Assembly: GCF_000368585.1 (NCBI RefSeq)
Contig: NZ_KB849558.1
Location: forward strand, 1,639,043-1,703,042
DNA from: Acinetobacter venetianus RAG-1 = CIP 110063
GTDB lineage: Bacteria; Pseudomonadota; Gammaproteobacteria; Pseudomonadales; Moraxellaceae
Reading direction: 5' to 3'
DNA: 64,000 bases
How positions within the stretch are numbered: position 1 is the stretch's first letter; each line of letters starts with the position of its first letter. Of the stretch, positions 17,223 through 27,914 are shown piece after piece. Below the pieces are notes generated by a model. It worked only from the letters and a program-made list of their open reading frames with translations, searched no databases and was not told the DNA's origin. Made by a program: the position numbers and the translations under genes.

Positions 17223-18089
17223 TCAGTTGTATTGTTCAACTTCATCGAGAAACAAAAGCGTGGCCAATAAATCTGCCGCTCCGCCCGCTGATGCCCGAAT
17301 GGCTAATAAGTCGCGCTCTAGTTCTTCAAGCCTTTGTTTTCCTTGAGCAGTTGAACAACCACCTAACGCCAAAACCTGTTGAGCACCTAATTGCATTTTG
17401 TTCAAACCATCCAGTCCAGCACGATGAATCACACAGGTATCCGTAAGCTGTGCCATCATCGAAATGAGGGCATTTAAGCGTGCTTCCGACTCTGTCCCCC
17501 CCTGATCGCGACTATGTCTTAACTGAGGTAAACCATGTTGCGTGATCATTGGAAAACCAAGTTGAGCCTGTTGTTTAGCGCCATTTACACCAAATTGCTG
17601 TCTAACTTTCTCACCGTGACTCGTCTTTTGTTGAGGAACGAAACGATCTTCGATCAGTGCAATTTCACTCGCTGTCGTGCAAATATTTTTAATAAAAAAT
17701 GGTTGTTTATTAAAAACTCTGAGTGCTGTAGCAGTCACCACAAGTCCAATCGACCAAATCGCCCCTCGATGAGTATTTACACCTTGTGTGACTTGCAACA
17801 TGCGTTGCTCACCTTGTCGCCCCAATTGCCCGATGTCTTCTCTTAACGCCTGACAAACCTGTCCATGATGCTCTGCTGCTTCTGCCATTGCTTTGAACAT
17901 CGGTGCTAGACTGCGTGCAGATCGCTCCATTAGTTCAAGCGTAAGGTCATCGTGAGCACCACATCCACGTTGATCAACCAGTGCTGGTTTTGGGGTTAGA
18001 TTCACTTCATCTAACAATGCCGCAACTGCCATATCAGCAAGATGCTCTGAGGTACTGAAGAAACTGGTTGTTTTTAGGATTGCATTCAT
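17223..18089 (-). CDS. mdcB: Triphosphoribosyl-dephospho-CoA synthase MdcB
   Basis: 288 residues, CitG/MdcB family. Motifs seen are the PALVDQRGCGAHDDLTL segment near the N-terminus and GVNTHRGAIWSIGL, both typical of the family, with an Ala/Gly-rich helical C-terminal half ending SAGGAADLLATLLFLD. It makes the prosthetic-group precursor from ATP and dephospho-CoA. Start and upstream stop overlap as TAATG with mdcA (18089), so translation is coupled. Confidence 0.92.
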   Translation of the reverse strand: MNAILKTTSFFSTSEHLADMAVAALLDEVNLTPKPALVDQRGCGAHDDLTLELMERSARSLAPMFKAMAEAAEHHGQVCQALREDIGQLGRQGEQRMLQVTQGVNTHRGAIWSIGLVVTATALRVFNKQPFFIKNICTTASEIALIEDRFVPQQKTSHGEKVRQQFGVNGAKQQAQLGFPMITQHGLPQLRHSRDQGGTESEARLNALISMMAQLTDTCVIHRAGLDGLNKMQLGAQQVLALGGCSTAQGKQRLEELERDLLAIRASAGGAADLLATLLFLDEVEQYN

Positions 18090-19768
18090 TACCAGCTCCT
18101 GAATTTTGCAGGAGGCTCATATAGTCCATCTGACCAAGTCACCAAATCAGCAATATTTTTTGCGGCTAACAACTCGCGTGTCGCATCTGTTCGTCGAATT
18201 CCTAAATCCTCAGGGAACACGACTAGCCCTTCTTGGCGTAGTTTTTGTGTCTTTTTAGGATCTTGGCTTAGTCCAATTTCAGTCACACCAGCAACCGCAG
18301 CGATCATGTCTCGACGCTCTTCTAAGCTGCGCGCCTTGTATAAATAGGCAATACCTTCTTCTGTTAATAAATGTGTAACGTCATCGCCATAGATCATAAT
18401 TGGCGCTAAATCCATTCCTGATTTCTTAGCCACATCCACAGCATCCAAAGTCTTAACAAATGTTGGCTTACCACCTTCTTGATAAGTTTCAACCATTTGA
18501 ACAACTAACTTTTTACCGCGGGCTAAATACGTTTCTGTATCCGTATTTCCTGCGACTCGCATATCAATCCAAGCAGGTGTTGCATGACGACGCCCACGAG
18601 GATCATGTCCCATATTCGGTGCTCCACCGAATCCCGCTAAGCGCCCTTTCGTTACAGTTGATGAATGCCCATCACCATCTACTTGCAAAGTTGCACCAAT
18701 AAATAAATCAACAGCATACTGACCTGCAAGCTGACACATCATCCGATTAGAACGTAAAGAGCCATCTCGACCAGTAAAGAAAATATCTGGGCGCGCAGCG
18801 ACATATTTCTCCATACCGAGTTCCGTACCAAAGCAGTGCACACTTTCAACCCAGCCTGTTTCGATTGCTGGAATTAAGGTTGGATGTGGATTGAGCGTCC
18901 AGTTTCGGCAGATTTTTCCTTTTAGGCCTAATGACTCGCCATAAGTCGGCAGAATCAGCTCAATCGCAGCGGTATTAAAACCAATACCATGATTCAATGA
19001 CTGTACTTGATGCTTTTCATAAATACCTCGAATTGCCATCATTGCCATTAAGACATGCACTGGTTTAATGTGTTTAGGATCACGTGTAAATAATGGTTCG
19101 ATATAAAAAGGTTTATCAGAAACCACGACAAAATCGACCCAAGATGCTGGAATATCTACTCTTGGCAAATCAGTCACATCATCTACAAGTTCATTAACCT
19201 GCACGATTACAATGCCATCACTAAAAGCCGCAGGTTCAATTAGCGCTGGTGAATCTTCCGTACTTGGACCTGTGTAAATATTTCCTTGTCGATCTGCCAT
19301 AAAACCTGCCGATAGCACGACATTCGGAATTAAATCAACCAATAAACGTGAATACAGTTCGATATATGTATGGATCGCCCCGATCTCAAGCAGTCCATCC
19401 TCTAGCAACTGACTAATACGTAAACTTTGTGTGCCTGCAAAAGAAAAATCGAGTTTTCGAGCAATTCCATTTTCAAATAAATCTAAATGTTCGGCACGCC
19501 CCACACTTGGCATAATCATGTGCAAGTCATGTAAAACGTCAGGATTGGCTTTTGCCAAAGAACGAGATAAAAAGTCGGCTTGTTTTTGATTATTCCCTTC
19601 TAAAACAACTCGATCTCCAGGAGCAATCAGCGTTTCTAACACTTTGATAATATCTTCTGTTGGAATGACCACACCATCTGTGTATTTGCTTGCCATTTCC
19701 AATTTTAGTTGTTTACTATGTCGACGCTTTGTCCAAAGTCGTTCTTTATGCTGAACAGAACCTTCCAT
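18089..19768 (-). CDS. mdcA: Malonate decarboxylase alpha subunit (acetyl-S-ACP:malonate ACP transferase) MdcA
   Basis: 559 residues from the ATG at 19768, which has AAGGA eight bases upstream; the frame continues to 19831 but that extension has no ribosome site. The body is a CoA-transferase family I-like protein starting with the characteristic WTKRRHSK segment and containing GFGGAPNMGHDPRGRR, a hallmark of MdcA. It exchanges acetyl for malonyl on the acyl carrier protein. It is the first gene of the mdcABCDEGHLM operon, downstream of a LysR-type dyad. Confidence 0.92.
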   Translation of the reverse strand: MEGSVQHKERLWTKRRHSKQLKLEMASKYTDGVVIPTEDIIKVLETLIAPGDRVVLEGNNQKQADFLSRSLAKANPDVLHDLHMIMPSVGRAEHLDLFENGIARKLDFSFAGTQSLRISQLLEDGLLEIGAIHTYIELYSRLLVDLIPNVVLSAGFMADRQGNIYTGPSTEDSPALIEPAAFSDGIVIVQVNELVDDVTDLPRVDIPASWVDFVVVSDKPFYIEPLFTRDPKHIKPVHVLMAMMAIRGIYEKHQVQSLNHGIGFNTAAIELILPTYGESLGLKGKICRNWTLNPHPTLIPAIETGWVESVHCFGTELGMEKYVAARPDIFFTGRDGSLRSNRMMCQLAGQYAVDLFIGATLQVDGDGHSSTVTKGRLAGFGGAPNMGHDPRGRRHATPAWIDMRVAGNTDTETYLARGKKLVVQMVETYQEGGKPTFVKTLDAVDVAKKSGMDLAPIMIYGDDVTHLLTEEGIAYLYKARSLEERRDMIAAVAGVTEIGLSQDPKKTQKLRQEGLVVFPEDLGIRRTDATRELLAAKNIADLVTWSDGLYEPPAKFRSW

Positions 19769-19799
19769 GTGTATTTCCTTGGTTATGTCTTGATCTTCT

Positions 19800-19827
19800 C
19801 TTATAAAAAGCTTTTTCAAGTTTCCAA
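19800..19827 (-). promoter_or_regulatory. Candidate sigma-70 promoter of the mdc operon
   Basis: On the minus strand, TTGGAA (19827-19822), a 16-bp spacer, then TATAAG (19805-19800). It lies about 32 bp upstream of the mdcA start and downstream of the LysR dyad at a distance normal for LysR activation. Confidence 0.5.
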
Positions 19828-19849
19828 TCAATCAACCCCAATTGCAGTT

Positions 19850-19868
19850 CATTAACTTCAGGTTAATG
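19850..19868. promoter_or_regulatory. LysR-type operator (likely MdcR box)
   Basis: Perfect 7-bp inverted repeat CATTAAC-N5-GTTAATG containing T-N11-A. Its centre is about 66 bp upstream of the transcription start implied by the adjacent promoter candidate, the usual place for a LysR recognition site. Confidence 0.6.
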
Positions 19869-20103
19869 TTATTTAGTAAAAATCCGAATTGGCTATTCCT
19901 GTGCTTGAGGTTACTGATTCCTCAAATTTTCTCTTTAGTTAATTTTTATTCAGCAAAAATGAAAAAAATAAATTTAAAAAATTAGGCAATAAAAATGATC
20001 TGAAAAGAGTTTTATTGGAATAAATATTTAATTAGATACGTGAAATTCATTTATTTTATCTTTGACTAATTTTTTATTATTCTAAAATATTATGAGTTCT
20101 TAT

Positions 20104-20805
20104 TTAGCTTTCCTTAAAGCGTAATCCAACGCCTGCGATCGTAAAAATATAAGCGGGAGTGAGTGCTGAATCTCCGATTTTGGTTCGAAGTTTTTTGACG
20201 AGAATTCGCAGATAATGGGTATCTTCTTCATGGCTAACACCCCATAACTCGGTCATAATTTGTTTCTGCGTAACAATCTTACCCTGATGGCGAATCAGTA
20301 GTGCTAAAAGCTGGAATTCCTTTTTGGTGAGAACAATTTCTTCATTCGCTAACTTAACCATATGTTCAGCCACGTTCACAGATAATTGACCATCATCAAA
20401 GACAATTTTCTGTTCAACCTGTTGCGGTTTATTGCGAAACATCACTCGAATGCGTGCACACAGTTCCTGAATGCTAAATGGTTTCGTGACATAATCATTC
20501 GCGCCAGCATCAAGCAATTTAATTTTTTGATTTTCATCAGGACGCGCAGAAAGTACGATCACAGGAATGTCAGACCACTGTCTTAACTCAGTCAAAACCT
20601 CTTGACCATCCATATCAGGTAAACCCAAATCAAGAATCAATAAATCTGCACCTCGACTCGCCAAAGTCTCAAGTCCTTTCATACCATTCTCAGCCACATA
20701 CACTTTATAGCCTTGCGCGCGCAAAGCAATGTCCAAAAATTTTCGAATTTGTGGTTCATCATCAATAATGAGAATCGCCATGTCTGAGTTGAATAATTGC
20801 GGCAT
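20104..20805 (-). CDS. kdpE: Response regulator KdpE
   Basis: 233 residues. The receiver domain has the acidic pair IIDDE, the phospho-acceptor Asp59 (LLILDLGLPDMDG) and the Lys in YVTKPF. The OmpR/PhoB winged-helix domain follows (KKEFQLLALLIRHQGKIVTQKQI). It activates kdpABC when K+ is scarce. The start at 20805 is 11 bp from the kdpD stop; an in-frame ATG at 20781 (MAILIIDDE) gives the length of E. coli KdpE and could be the true start. No ribosome site decides between them. Confidence 0.93.
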   Translation of the reverse strand: MPQLFNSDMAILIIDDEPQIRKFLDIALRAQGYKVYVAENGMKGLETLASRGADLLILDLGLPDMDGQEVLTELRQWSDIPVIVLSARPDENQKIKLLDAGANDYVTKPFSIQELCARIRVMFRNKPQQVEQKIVFDDGQLSVNVAEHMVKLANEEIVLTKKEFQLLALLIRHQGKIVTQKQIMTELWGVSHEEDTHYLRILVKKLRTKIGDSALTPAYIFTIAGVGLRFKES

Positions 20806-20816
20806 AAAAACTGTAT

Positions 20817-23465
20817 TTAATCCTGATGTAAAGGTAATCGTATTCTAATTAAAGTGCCTTGACCATGTTTCCCACTAAAAGCTTCAATACTCCCCATGTG
20901 CGCGCCAATAATCGCTTTTACAATTGAAAGACCCAACCCTGTTCCTGTTTTACCTCGATCTCCCCTTTGCATGGTATAGAACATATCAAAAATCTGCTCA
21001 CGCTCATCTTCAGGAATACCAACACCTTGATCTTCAATCTCGATCTGTAAATAGCTTTCGATCTGCTGAATATTCACTTCTATAGGCACATTTTCTGGAG
21101 AAAATTTGGCTGCATTTTCTAAAACATTAAAAACAGCTTGTTCAATTAAAGCGGGATGTACATATAACGCAGGCAGCTCTTCAGCAAATGAAATCTTAAT
21201 GCTCACATGCGGTTGATATCGTTTTAAACGTTCACTTGCAGAACCAATTAACTCATCAACGCCAATCCACGCACGACTGAGTGTTAATCCTTGATGACCC
21301 AAACGCGTCATATCCAAAAGATTTTGAATATAGCGATCTAAGCGCTCACCTTCTATATGAATGGTATCTAATAATTCATGTCGATCGGTCTCAGGCATTT
21401 GCTCGCCATAATATTTCAGCGTATCTGCTGAACCAATCATTGCCGCCAACGGCGAACGCAAATCATGTGATACAGATGACAATAAAGCAGAACGAAGCTT
21501 TTCAGTTTCAGCAACGACTCTAGAATTTTCCAACTGCAACGATAGCTGCACCCTAGAAAGCGTTTGTGCAATATCATCAATCATTAACTCAGCCAAACGT
21601 TGCTGCTCGAAGTGAATACTTTGCAAATTACGGTTAAATCGAATGGCAACCACACCAAAATCTGCCACTAAATTTACTGGGTTAAACCACCATTCTGAAT
21701 TGGTCAAAGTATTGGTAAAACGCCCACATGGTTTAGCATTCTTTTGTGTCCAATCTGCTGCTATTTGATCTTTTTCATTCAAAATTAGTGTATCGCCTAC
21801 TGATTGTCCACTCACTCTCAACCACACAGTAGCATTGAGCGAACTTTCCAAATGCTGCTTGGATATGTTTAAAACTTGCTCAACATCAACACAAGTAGAT
21901 AACTTTCGCTCTAACTCTTGCAATTGGAGTGACATCGAATTTGCAGCGCGCAAACTCAGCACTTGAGCGCGTAGTTGATTGGCCAATCGTCCTACTAATA
22001 AAGCAGAAACGATAAACATAATAATCGTCATCACGCCACGCTCGGCACTGATTCGAAAGGTAAATCGTGGTTCAATAAAGAAATAATTATAAAGTAGAAA
22101 GCAAATCAAGACACTCATAATCGTAATCAGCATTCTTGTCCGCATCGCAACAATCAGCACTGTCACCACAAAAATCAAAGCCAGTTCGCTATAACCAATA
22201 AAGTGATCACTCACCAGTGCAACAAGAAAACCGAGTAATACAATTAAAATACTTTCCGTGATCTCACGCGGATTGAAACCAAAACCTTGCGTTAACCAAT
22301 CAGAGGTTGTGTTTTCTATTCGCGTTTTAGATTCATTATTTTTGGCTTTTAACGGCTGAACAAAAGTAATCTCAAAAGGATGTTGTTTTTCTAAAAGCTG
22401 ATCAGCAATATGATCTGAAGATAAGCGTTGCCATAATGATTTTTTAGCGCTCTTGCCCAATAAAATATTAGATGCGCCATAATCATAAGCAGCCTGTAAA
22501 ATCGTTGCTGCAATTTGATTGCTATACAATAAATAGGTATCTGCACCTAACTTACGTGCCAAATTAAATGCTTTAGTAACAGCAAAAGTTTGCCTGTTTT
22601 CAATTTTGCTTTTTTGAATTGAAATCACACTCCAAGTCGCATTTCTCCTTTCGGCAATTCGATGTGCTCGTCTGACTAAATCCTCTGAAAACTCAGTTCC
22701 ATCAATGGCTAACATCACATGATTTTGAATCGGAATAATTTGTCCTTGAGCTACAAATTTCTCCCGATAATCAATATCCACCTGTCCTGCAACCGTTTGA
22801 ATCGCAAGGTCTCGTAAAGCTGTGAGATTGGCTGGCTTAAAAAAGCCTTGCAAGGCATGTGGGGCAACATCCGCTAAATAAATTTTGCCATGATTCATAC
22901 GCTCCAATAGTTCAGGTACAGGCAGATCAACCAAGCGAATATCTTTTAATCTTTTTAATAATGCGTCTGGCACGGTTTCTGTTACCCGAATGCCCGTAAT
23001 TTGATAGACCACATCATTTAAACTTTCGAGATGCTGAATATTCAATGTGCTATACACATCAATACCCGCATCTAATAACTCATTCACATCTTGCCAACGA
23101 TATTCATGACGGCTATTGGGCACATTTCGATGTGCGAGTTCATCAACCAAAACAATTTCAGGTTTTAACTTCAGAATTTGATCAAGATCCATTTCATCTA
23201 AAAATCGATCTTGATATTCAACAGTCTTTTTAGGAACAACATTCAGACCTTGAATCAAAGCTTCGGTATCAGCTCGACCATGCGTTTCGACCACGCCTAC
23301 CAGCACATGATGACCTTGTCGCATCAACTCATGTGCTCTCGACAACATGGCAAAGGTTTTGCCTACACCAGGTGCTGCGCCCAAGAAAATGGTTAAACGT
23401 CCAGATTGTTCACGTTGGCTATGTGCCAACCATGCATCTGCTTTGTTATTTCGGTCGATCTGCAT
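20817..23465 (-). CDS. kdpD: Sensor histidine kinase KdpD
   Basis: 882 residues with full KdpD architecture. The N-terminal KdpD domain carries Walker A GAAPGVGKT (about 28-36) and the Walker B-like VLVDELAHRN. A universal-stress-like domain follows, then four membrane segments (about 400-500), a GAF-like region and the transmitter. His667 in SVSHDLRSPL is the phosphorylation site, and NVLENAAKFSP and TGTGLGLSIVKAI form the ATP-binding N and G boxes. It senses K+ limitation and phosphorylates KdpE. It lies 13 bp after kdpC. Confidence 0.95.
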   Translation of the reverse strand: MQIDRNNKADAWLAHSQREQSGRLTIFLGAAPGVGKTFAMLSRAHELMRQGHHVLVGVVETHGRADTEALIQGLNVVPKKTVEYQDRFLDEMDLDQILKLKPEIVLVDELAHRNVPNSRHEYRWQDVNELLDAGIDVYSTLNIQHLESLNDVVYQITGIRVTETVPDALLKRLKDIRLVDLPVPELLERMNHGKIYLADVAPHALQGFFKPANLTALRDLAIQTVAGQVDIDYREKFVAQGQIIPIQNHVMLAIDGTEFSEDLVRRAHRIAERRNATWSVISIQKSKIENRQTFAVTKAFNLARKLGADTYLLYSNQIAATILQAAYDYGASNILLGKSAKKSLWQRLSSDHIADQLLEKQHPFEITFVQPLKAKNNESKTRIENTTSDWLTQGFGFNPREITESILIVLLGFLVALVSDHFIGYSELALIFVVTVLIVAMRTRMLITIMSVLICFLLYNYFFIEPRFTFRISAERGVMTIIMFIVSALLVGRLANQLRAQVLSLRAANSMSLQLQELERKLSTCVDVEQVLNISKQHLESSLNATVWLRVSGQSVGDTLILNEKDQIAADWTQKNAKPCGRFTNTLTNSEWWFNPVNLVADFGVVAIRFNRNLQSIHFEQQRLAELMIDDIAQTLSRVQLSLQLENSRVVAETEKLRSALLSSVSHDLRSPLAAMIGSADTLKYYGEQMPETDRHELLDTIHIEGERLDRYIQNLLDMTRLGHQGLTLSRAWIGVDELIGSASERLKRYQPHVSIKISFAEELPALYVHPALIEQAVFNVLENAAKFSPENVPIEVNIQQIESYLQIEIEDQGVGIPEDEREQIFDMFYTMQRGDRGKTGTGLGLSIVKAIIGAHMGSIEAFSGKHGQGTLIRIRLPLHQD

Positions 23466-23478
23466 AGGCTAAGCTCTA

Positions 23479-24090
23479 TCAACGTGAAGTTGATGATAGT
23501 TGATCTAAAGCGATGTTGAGCTGAAGCACATTGACTCGCGCCTGCCCATACAAGCCCAATTGAACAGGTTGAATCTGTTGTTGCACTAAATCTCTCACTT
23601 TCTGCTCGGCTAAAGCACGTTGTTGTGCCACACGTTTCACTTGTAATAACGCACTTTCAGGTGAAATGTCGGGATCAATCCCACTACCTGATGCAGTAAT
23701 CATCTCTGGTGGTACGTGTTGCTCAAGGATTTGATTGCTTTGAGCAAACTGCAAGGTTCTTTCTTTAATTTGCTTTTGCAATTCAGGATTAGACACTGCC
23801 AAGTTACTTCCAGCTACACCATCCACATTATAATTCCCAGTACTCGGACGACTATGGAAATATTGTTCACTCACAAAATTTTGTCCTACCAAGCTTGACC
23901 CGACAATTTTTCCATTTAACTCGATGACACTACCATTGGCCTGTTTAGGAAATAACAATTGAGCCAAAGATACACTCACACTGCAATACAATACGCCTGC
24001 GATCAAGAAACCAACCAGCACTAAACCTAGACTAGATCGAAAAATGGATTGTGCTTCAGTCGATAAGGGAAGATTTTCTAATGTATTCAT
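23479..24090 (-). CDS. kdpC: K+-transporting ATPase subunit KdpC
   Basis: 203 residues with a single N-terminal membrane segment (about 22-45) and a periplasmic domain. Typical KdpC motifs are FHSRPSTGNYNVDGVAGSN (with the gap to ASGSGIDPDISPESALLQV) and VNVLQLNIALD near the end. It stabilises the KdpAB complex and aids ion loading. It lies 9 bp after kdpB. Confidence 0.95.
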   Translation of the reverse strand: MNTLENLPLSTEAQSIFRSSLGLVLVGFLIAGVLYCSVSVSLAQLLFPKQANGSVIELNGKIVGSSLVGQNFVSEQYFHSRPSTGNYNVDGVAGSNLAVSNPELQKQIKERTLQFAQSNQILEQHVPPEMITASGSGIDPDISPESALLQVKRVAQQRALAEQKVRDLVQQQIQPVQLGLYGQARVNVLQLNIALDQLSSTSR

Positions 24091-24099
24091 GATGTACTC

Positions 24100-26109
24100 C
24101 TAAATCCACAACGACACAACAAAGTCAATCAATTTGATCGCAATAAAAGGGAAAACCACACCACCTAGACCATAGATCAGCATATTACGACGCAATAGCT
24201 GTAAGGCACTGGCCGGTTTAAATTGCACCCCTTTCAGCGCTAAAGGAATCAACATCGGAATGATCAGTGCATTAAAAATCAATGCAGAAATCACCGCACT
24301 ACTTGGACTACTCAACTGTAAAATATTCAAGACATCAAGCTGAGGAATCGCAACGGCGAACAATGCAGGCAAAATCACAAAGTATTTAGACACATCATTT
24401 GCTAAAGAAAATGTGGTTAAAGCACCGCGGGTGATTAACTGCTGCTTACCAATTTCTACAACATCAAGCAATTTGGTTGGATCAGAATCTAGATCGACCA
24501 TATTTCCAGCTTCTTTTGCAGCTTGCGTACCTGAGTTCATTGCCAAACCAATATCTGCTTGTGCCAAAGCGGGTGCATCATTGGTTCCATCACCGACCAT
24601 CGCGACTAATTTTCCTGCGGCTTGTTCTTTACGAATACAGGCTAACTTATCTTCTGGTCGAGCTTCAGCAATATAATCATCGACACCTGCTTCAGCGGCA
24701 ATTGCAGCAGCGGTCAAAGGATTATCCCCTGTTACCATGATGGTTTTAATCCCCATTTCTCGTAACAATGCAAAACGTTCTTTAATCCCTTGTTTAATCA
24801 CATCTGAAAGTTCAATCACACCTAAAATTGTATGATTCGATGCAACAACCAATGGTGTTGCGCCTTTAGACGCGACTTGTTCTACCCGGGCTTTCAGCTC
24901 AATATTGTCTTTAATCTCTTGCTGGGTAAATTTTAGAATCGCATTCACTGCGCCTTTGCGAATTTTTTGCCCTCTCGCTAAATCAACCCCAGATAAACGT
25001 GTTGAAGCACTAAACTGAATAAATTCTGCATCTTTAGGTTCACGGATACTTTCACCCATTTCTTTCCCTAAACTCACGACTGATTTACCTTCAGGCGTTG
25101 GGTCAGCAAAAGACGTGAGCATTGCTGCTTGGCGTAATTCACTTGGACTCACACCAGCCAATGGGTAAAAAGCGGTCGCTTGGCGATCACCATAGGTGAT
25201 CGTGCCTGTTTTATCCAACAGCAATACATCAATATCACCAGCAACCTCAACTGCCTTACCTGACTTCGCCAACACATTAGCTTTTAAGGCTCTGTTCATC
25301 CCTGCAATCCCAATCGCAGGCAACAAACCACCAATTGTTGTTGGAATAAGACAGACCAATAATGCAATCAACATCACTAGACTGATTTTGATTCCCACCA
25401 TAGAACCAATAAACGGTAATGTGGCAACCACAACAATAAAAGTAATGGTCATGATATTGAGTAAGATACTCAGTGCAATTTCATTCGGTGTTTTTTGACG
25501 GTTTGCACCTTCAACCAAAGCAATCATGCGATCTAAGAAACTATTGCCTGCCTCATTACTTACACGAACAATAATTTGATCTGATAAAACTTTGGTACCC
25601 CCAATCACACCTGACCGATCCGTATTGGCTTCACGTAATACAGGTGCAGACTCACCTGTCACCGCCGACTCATTAATGGTGGCAAAACCTTGAATGATTT
25701 CACCATCTGCAGGCACGATTTCACCAGCTTTGATGATCACCAAATCATCTTTTTTTAATAAATTTGCAGAAATCACCATTGGAGTAGCATTTAGATCAGC
25801 AATTTTATTTGCCGTTAAGTTTTCACGAGCTTGGCGTAAAGAAGATGCCTGTCCACGTCCTTTGGCTTCTGCTACTGCTTCGGCATAATTGGCAAACAAA
25901 ACGGTTACCAGTAAGATCAAGCTCAGTAAAATACCAAATCCAAAACTGGTGCTACCCATCAACGTTGCCACGATGGTTAAGACAGTTCCAATCCATACAC
26001 ATGCCATTACAGGATTTTTAAAGGCATGCTGTGGCAATAATTTATAAAAGGTTTGCTGAATAATTTCTTTATTCAAGATATCCATTTGTGTCGCATTAGA
26101 GTGATTCAT
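24100..26109 (-). CDS. kdpB: K+-transporting P-type ATPase subunit KdpB
   Basis: 669 residues of a type IA P-type ATPase. Key sites: TGESAP in the actuator domain (about 151-156; its Ser is the inhibitory phosphorylation site in E. coli KdpB), phosphorylated Asp299 in DKTGTIT, the nucleotide-binding KGA segment, and the hinge [16 protein letters not shown]. Membrane helices carry [11 protein letters not shown]. It hydrolyses ATP to drive K+ import through KdpA. It is separated from kdpA by 13 bp. Confidence 0.96.
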   Translation of the reverse strand: MNHSNATQMDILNKEIIQQTFYKLLPQHAFKNPVMACVWIGTVLTIVATLMGSTSFGFGILLSLILLVTVLFANYAEAVAEAKGRGQASSLRQARENLTANKIADLNATPMVISANLLKKDDLVIIKAGEIVPADGEIIQGFATINESAVTGESAPVLREANTDRSGVIGGTKVLSDQIIVRVSNEAGNSFLDRMIALVEGANRQKTPNEIALSILLNIMTITFIVVVATLPFIGSMVGIKISLVMLIALLVCLIPTTIGGLLPAIGIAGMNRALKANVLAKSGKAVEVAGDIDVLLLDKTGTITYGDRQATAFYPLAGVSPSELRQAAMLTSFADPTPEGKSVVSLGKEMGESIREPKDAEFIQFSASTRLSGVDLARGQKIRKGAVNAILKFTQQEIKDNIELKARVEQVASKGATPLVVASNHTILGVIELSDVIKQGIKERFALLREMGIKTIMVTGDNPLTAAAIAAEAGVDDYIAEARPEDKLACIRKEQAAGKLVAMVGDGTNDAPALAQADIGLAMNSGTQAAKEAGNMVDLDSDPTKLLDVVEIGKQQLITRGALTTFSLANDVSKYFVILPALFAVAIPQLDVLNILQLSSPSSAVISALIFNALIIPMLIPLALKGVQFKPASALQLLRRNMLIYGLGGVVFPFIAIKLIDFVVSLWI

Positions 26110-26122
26110 AGTGCTTGCTCCA

Positions 26123-27838
26123 CTAGATCTTTACAGATAAATAATCAGCAATTGGTCCAATCACCAACACTGGCATAAATTGCAAAAGCGTTAAAATCAG
26201 TACAATTCCAATTAAGGTGAGCGCAAATGTAGGCGACTCAATCTGTAAAGAACCCTTGGTCTCATCTGCTTTAGGTTTGGTTTCTAGACTGACTGCAATT
26301 AAAACGGGAATGATCAGTACGCTATAACGACCTGCTAATAACGCAACACTGGTACTTAAATTCCACCATACAGTGTTGTCGGCTAAACCTTCAAAACCAG
26401 AACCATTATTGGCAAACGCAGACACATATTCATAAAAGACTTGGCTAATAGCATGCGATGCAGGGTTTGAATTTCCTGTTAAAGGTGGGAAAGCGATGGC
26501 GATTGCAGTTAAACCAAGAATTACCACTGGTTGTAAGAGAATGACCAATGCCAATAACTTAATTTCAGTGACTTCAATTTTTCGTCCAAATAATTCAGGC
26601 GTGCGACCAGTCATCAAACCTGCAATAAATACAGCTAAAAATAGATAAATAAAGAACTGTAATAAACCACAACCGATTCCGCCCCAAATGGCATTAATCA
26701 GCATATTACATAGCTCAACCAAACCCGTTAATGGTGAAGCTGAGTCATGCATCATATTGACCGAACCATTATTCACTTGTGTGGTTAAACTTCCCCATAA
26801 AGCAGAAGCTTCAGCACCAAAACGGACTTCTTTACCTTCCATTAGCACCGTATTTGGAACCAATGAAGATTTTTCAGTCCATAATGTGAATACAGTGGAA
26901 GCCAATGACATCAACAACATCGTACCCAAAATCATCCACATTAATTTTTTGCGTTGCACAAAACGCCCAAGCATAAATACAACCGACATTGGGATCAGCA
27001 AGATCGCAAGCATCTCCAAAACATTGGATAATGGCGTTGGATTTTCTAAAGGCACACTACTGTTTGGACCATACCAGCCACCACCATTACTGCCTAATTG
27101 CTTGATCGCTACCATCGGTGCAACAGGTCCAAGAGGAATATGCTGGGTCTGAACTTCAGTACTTCGATCTAAAACTTGCGCAGTTGGACCAGCAGAAAGT
27201 GTTGATGGCACACCTTGAAAAGTCAGTAATAGAGAAAAAACCAAACCCAAAGGAATAAAGAATCGGAATAATGGTCGGATCATATCCATCCAATAATTTC
27301 CAAGATTAATTTGTGACGCATTTTTGGGTTCAATATTTTCCAAAGCTTGATCTTTAGGCTGTAAAAATAATGCTCTTAACATGGCTGTTAACAAAGCCAA
27401 GCCCATAATCGGAGATAAATATTGCAAACCAACAATCACTGTCATTTGCGACAGATAAGACAATTGAGCTTGTCCTGAATAATGCTGCTGATTGGTATTG
27501 GTTAGAAATGAAATCGTTGTGTGTACTGCCAAATCCCAATTCATATTTGGAATACGATCAGGATTCAACGGTAACCAAGCTTGCGTCATCAAGATCGCTA
27601 TACTTATACCCAATAAAAAAAGATTACTGAGGACAAAAGCAGCAAGATATTGCCGCCAATTCATACCCACTTGTTTCACATTCAAAATGGCGTAAATTGG
27701 TTGTTCGATCCATTTAAACAAACGATCACTTTTCATTGGTTGGGCTTGCATCACATCTGCAAGATAGCGTCCTAATGGGTAGGCTAAAACCAATGCAAGG
27801 ATAAATACGGAAATAAATTCCCACATAGCACATGCCAT
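26123..27838 (-). CDS. kdpA: K+-transporting ATPase channel subunit KdpA
   Basis: 571 residues, the K+-selective channel-like subunit with ten membrane segments. The four selectivity-filter repeats are visible as [25 protein letters not shown] and FANNGSGF. It begins MACAMWEF; an in-frame ATG at 27826 (MWEFISVF) is an alternative, and neither has a good ribosome site. No kdpF-like small hydrophobic frame precedes it. It is the first gene of kdpABCDE. Confidence 0.95.
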   Translation of the reverse strand: MACAMWEFISVFILALVLAYPLGRYLADVMQAQPMKSDRLFKWIEQPIYAILNVKQVGMNWRQYLAAFVLSNLFLLGISIAILMTQAWLPLNPDRIPNMNWDLAVHTTISFLTNTNQQHYSGQAQLSYLSQMTVIVGLQYLSPIMGLALLTAMLRALFLQPKDQALENIEPKNASQINLGNYWMDMIRPLFRFFIPLGLVFSLLLTFQGVPSTLSAGPTAQVLDRSTEVQTQHIPLGPVAPMVAIKQLGSNGGGWYGPNSSVPLENPTPLSNVLEMLAILLIPMSVVFMLGRFVQRKKLMWMILGTMLLMSLASTVFTLWTEKSSLVPNTVLMEGKEVRFGAEASALWGSLTTQVNNGSVNMMHDSASPLTGLVELCNMLINAIWGGIGCGLLQFFIYLFLAVFIAGLMTGRTPELFGRKIEVTEIKLLALVILLQPVVILGLTAIAIAFPPLTGNSNPASHAISQVFYEYVSAFANNGSGFEGLADNTVWWNLSTSVALLAGRYSVLIIPVLIAVSLETKPKADETKGSLQIESPTFALTLIGIVLILTLLQFMPVLVIGPIADYLSVKI

Positions 27839-27885
27839 TTAAAAAAATAAGTCAGTACTAGTATGGAAATTGACTGCGTAAATTC

Positions 27886-27914
27886 TCTATATTGAAATAA
27901 GAGTAAGGCGTAAA
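27886..27914 (-). promoter_or_regulatory. Candidate kdpA promoter
   Basis: Minus-strand TTTACG (27914-27909), a 17-bp spacer, then TATAGA (27891-27886), about 50 bp upstream of kdpA. The -35 hexamer coincides with the proximal member of the KdpE-like repeat ladder, as expected for an activator-dependent promoter. Confidence 0.6.

Noticed and set aside
26688..27152. 154-codon frame antisense to kdpA
   Set aside because: Shadow frame within a conserved gene with no ribosome site or family likeness.
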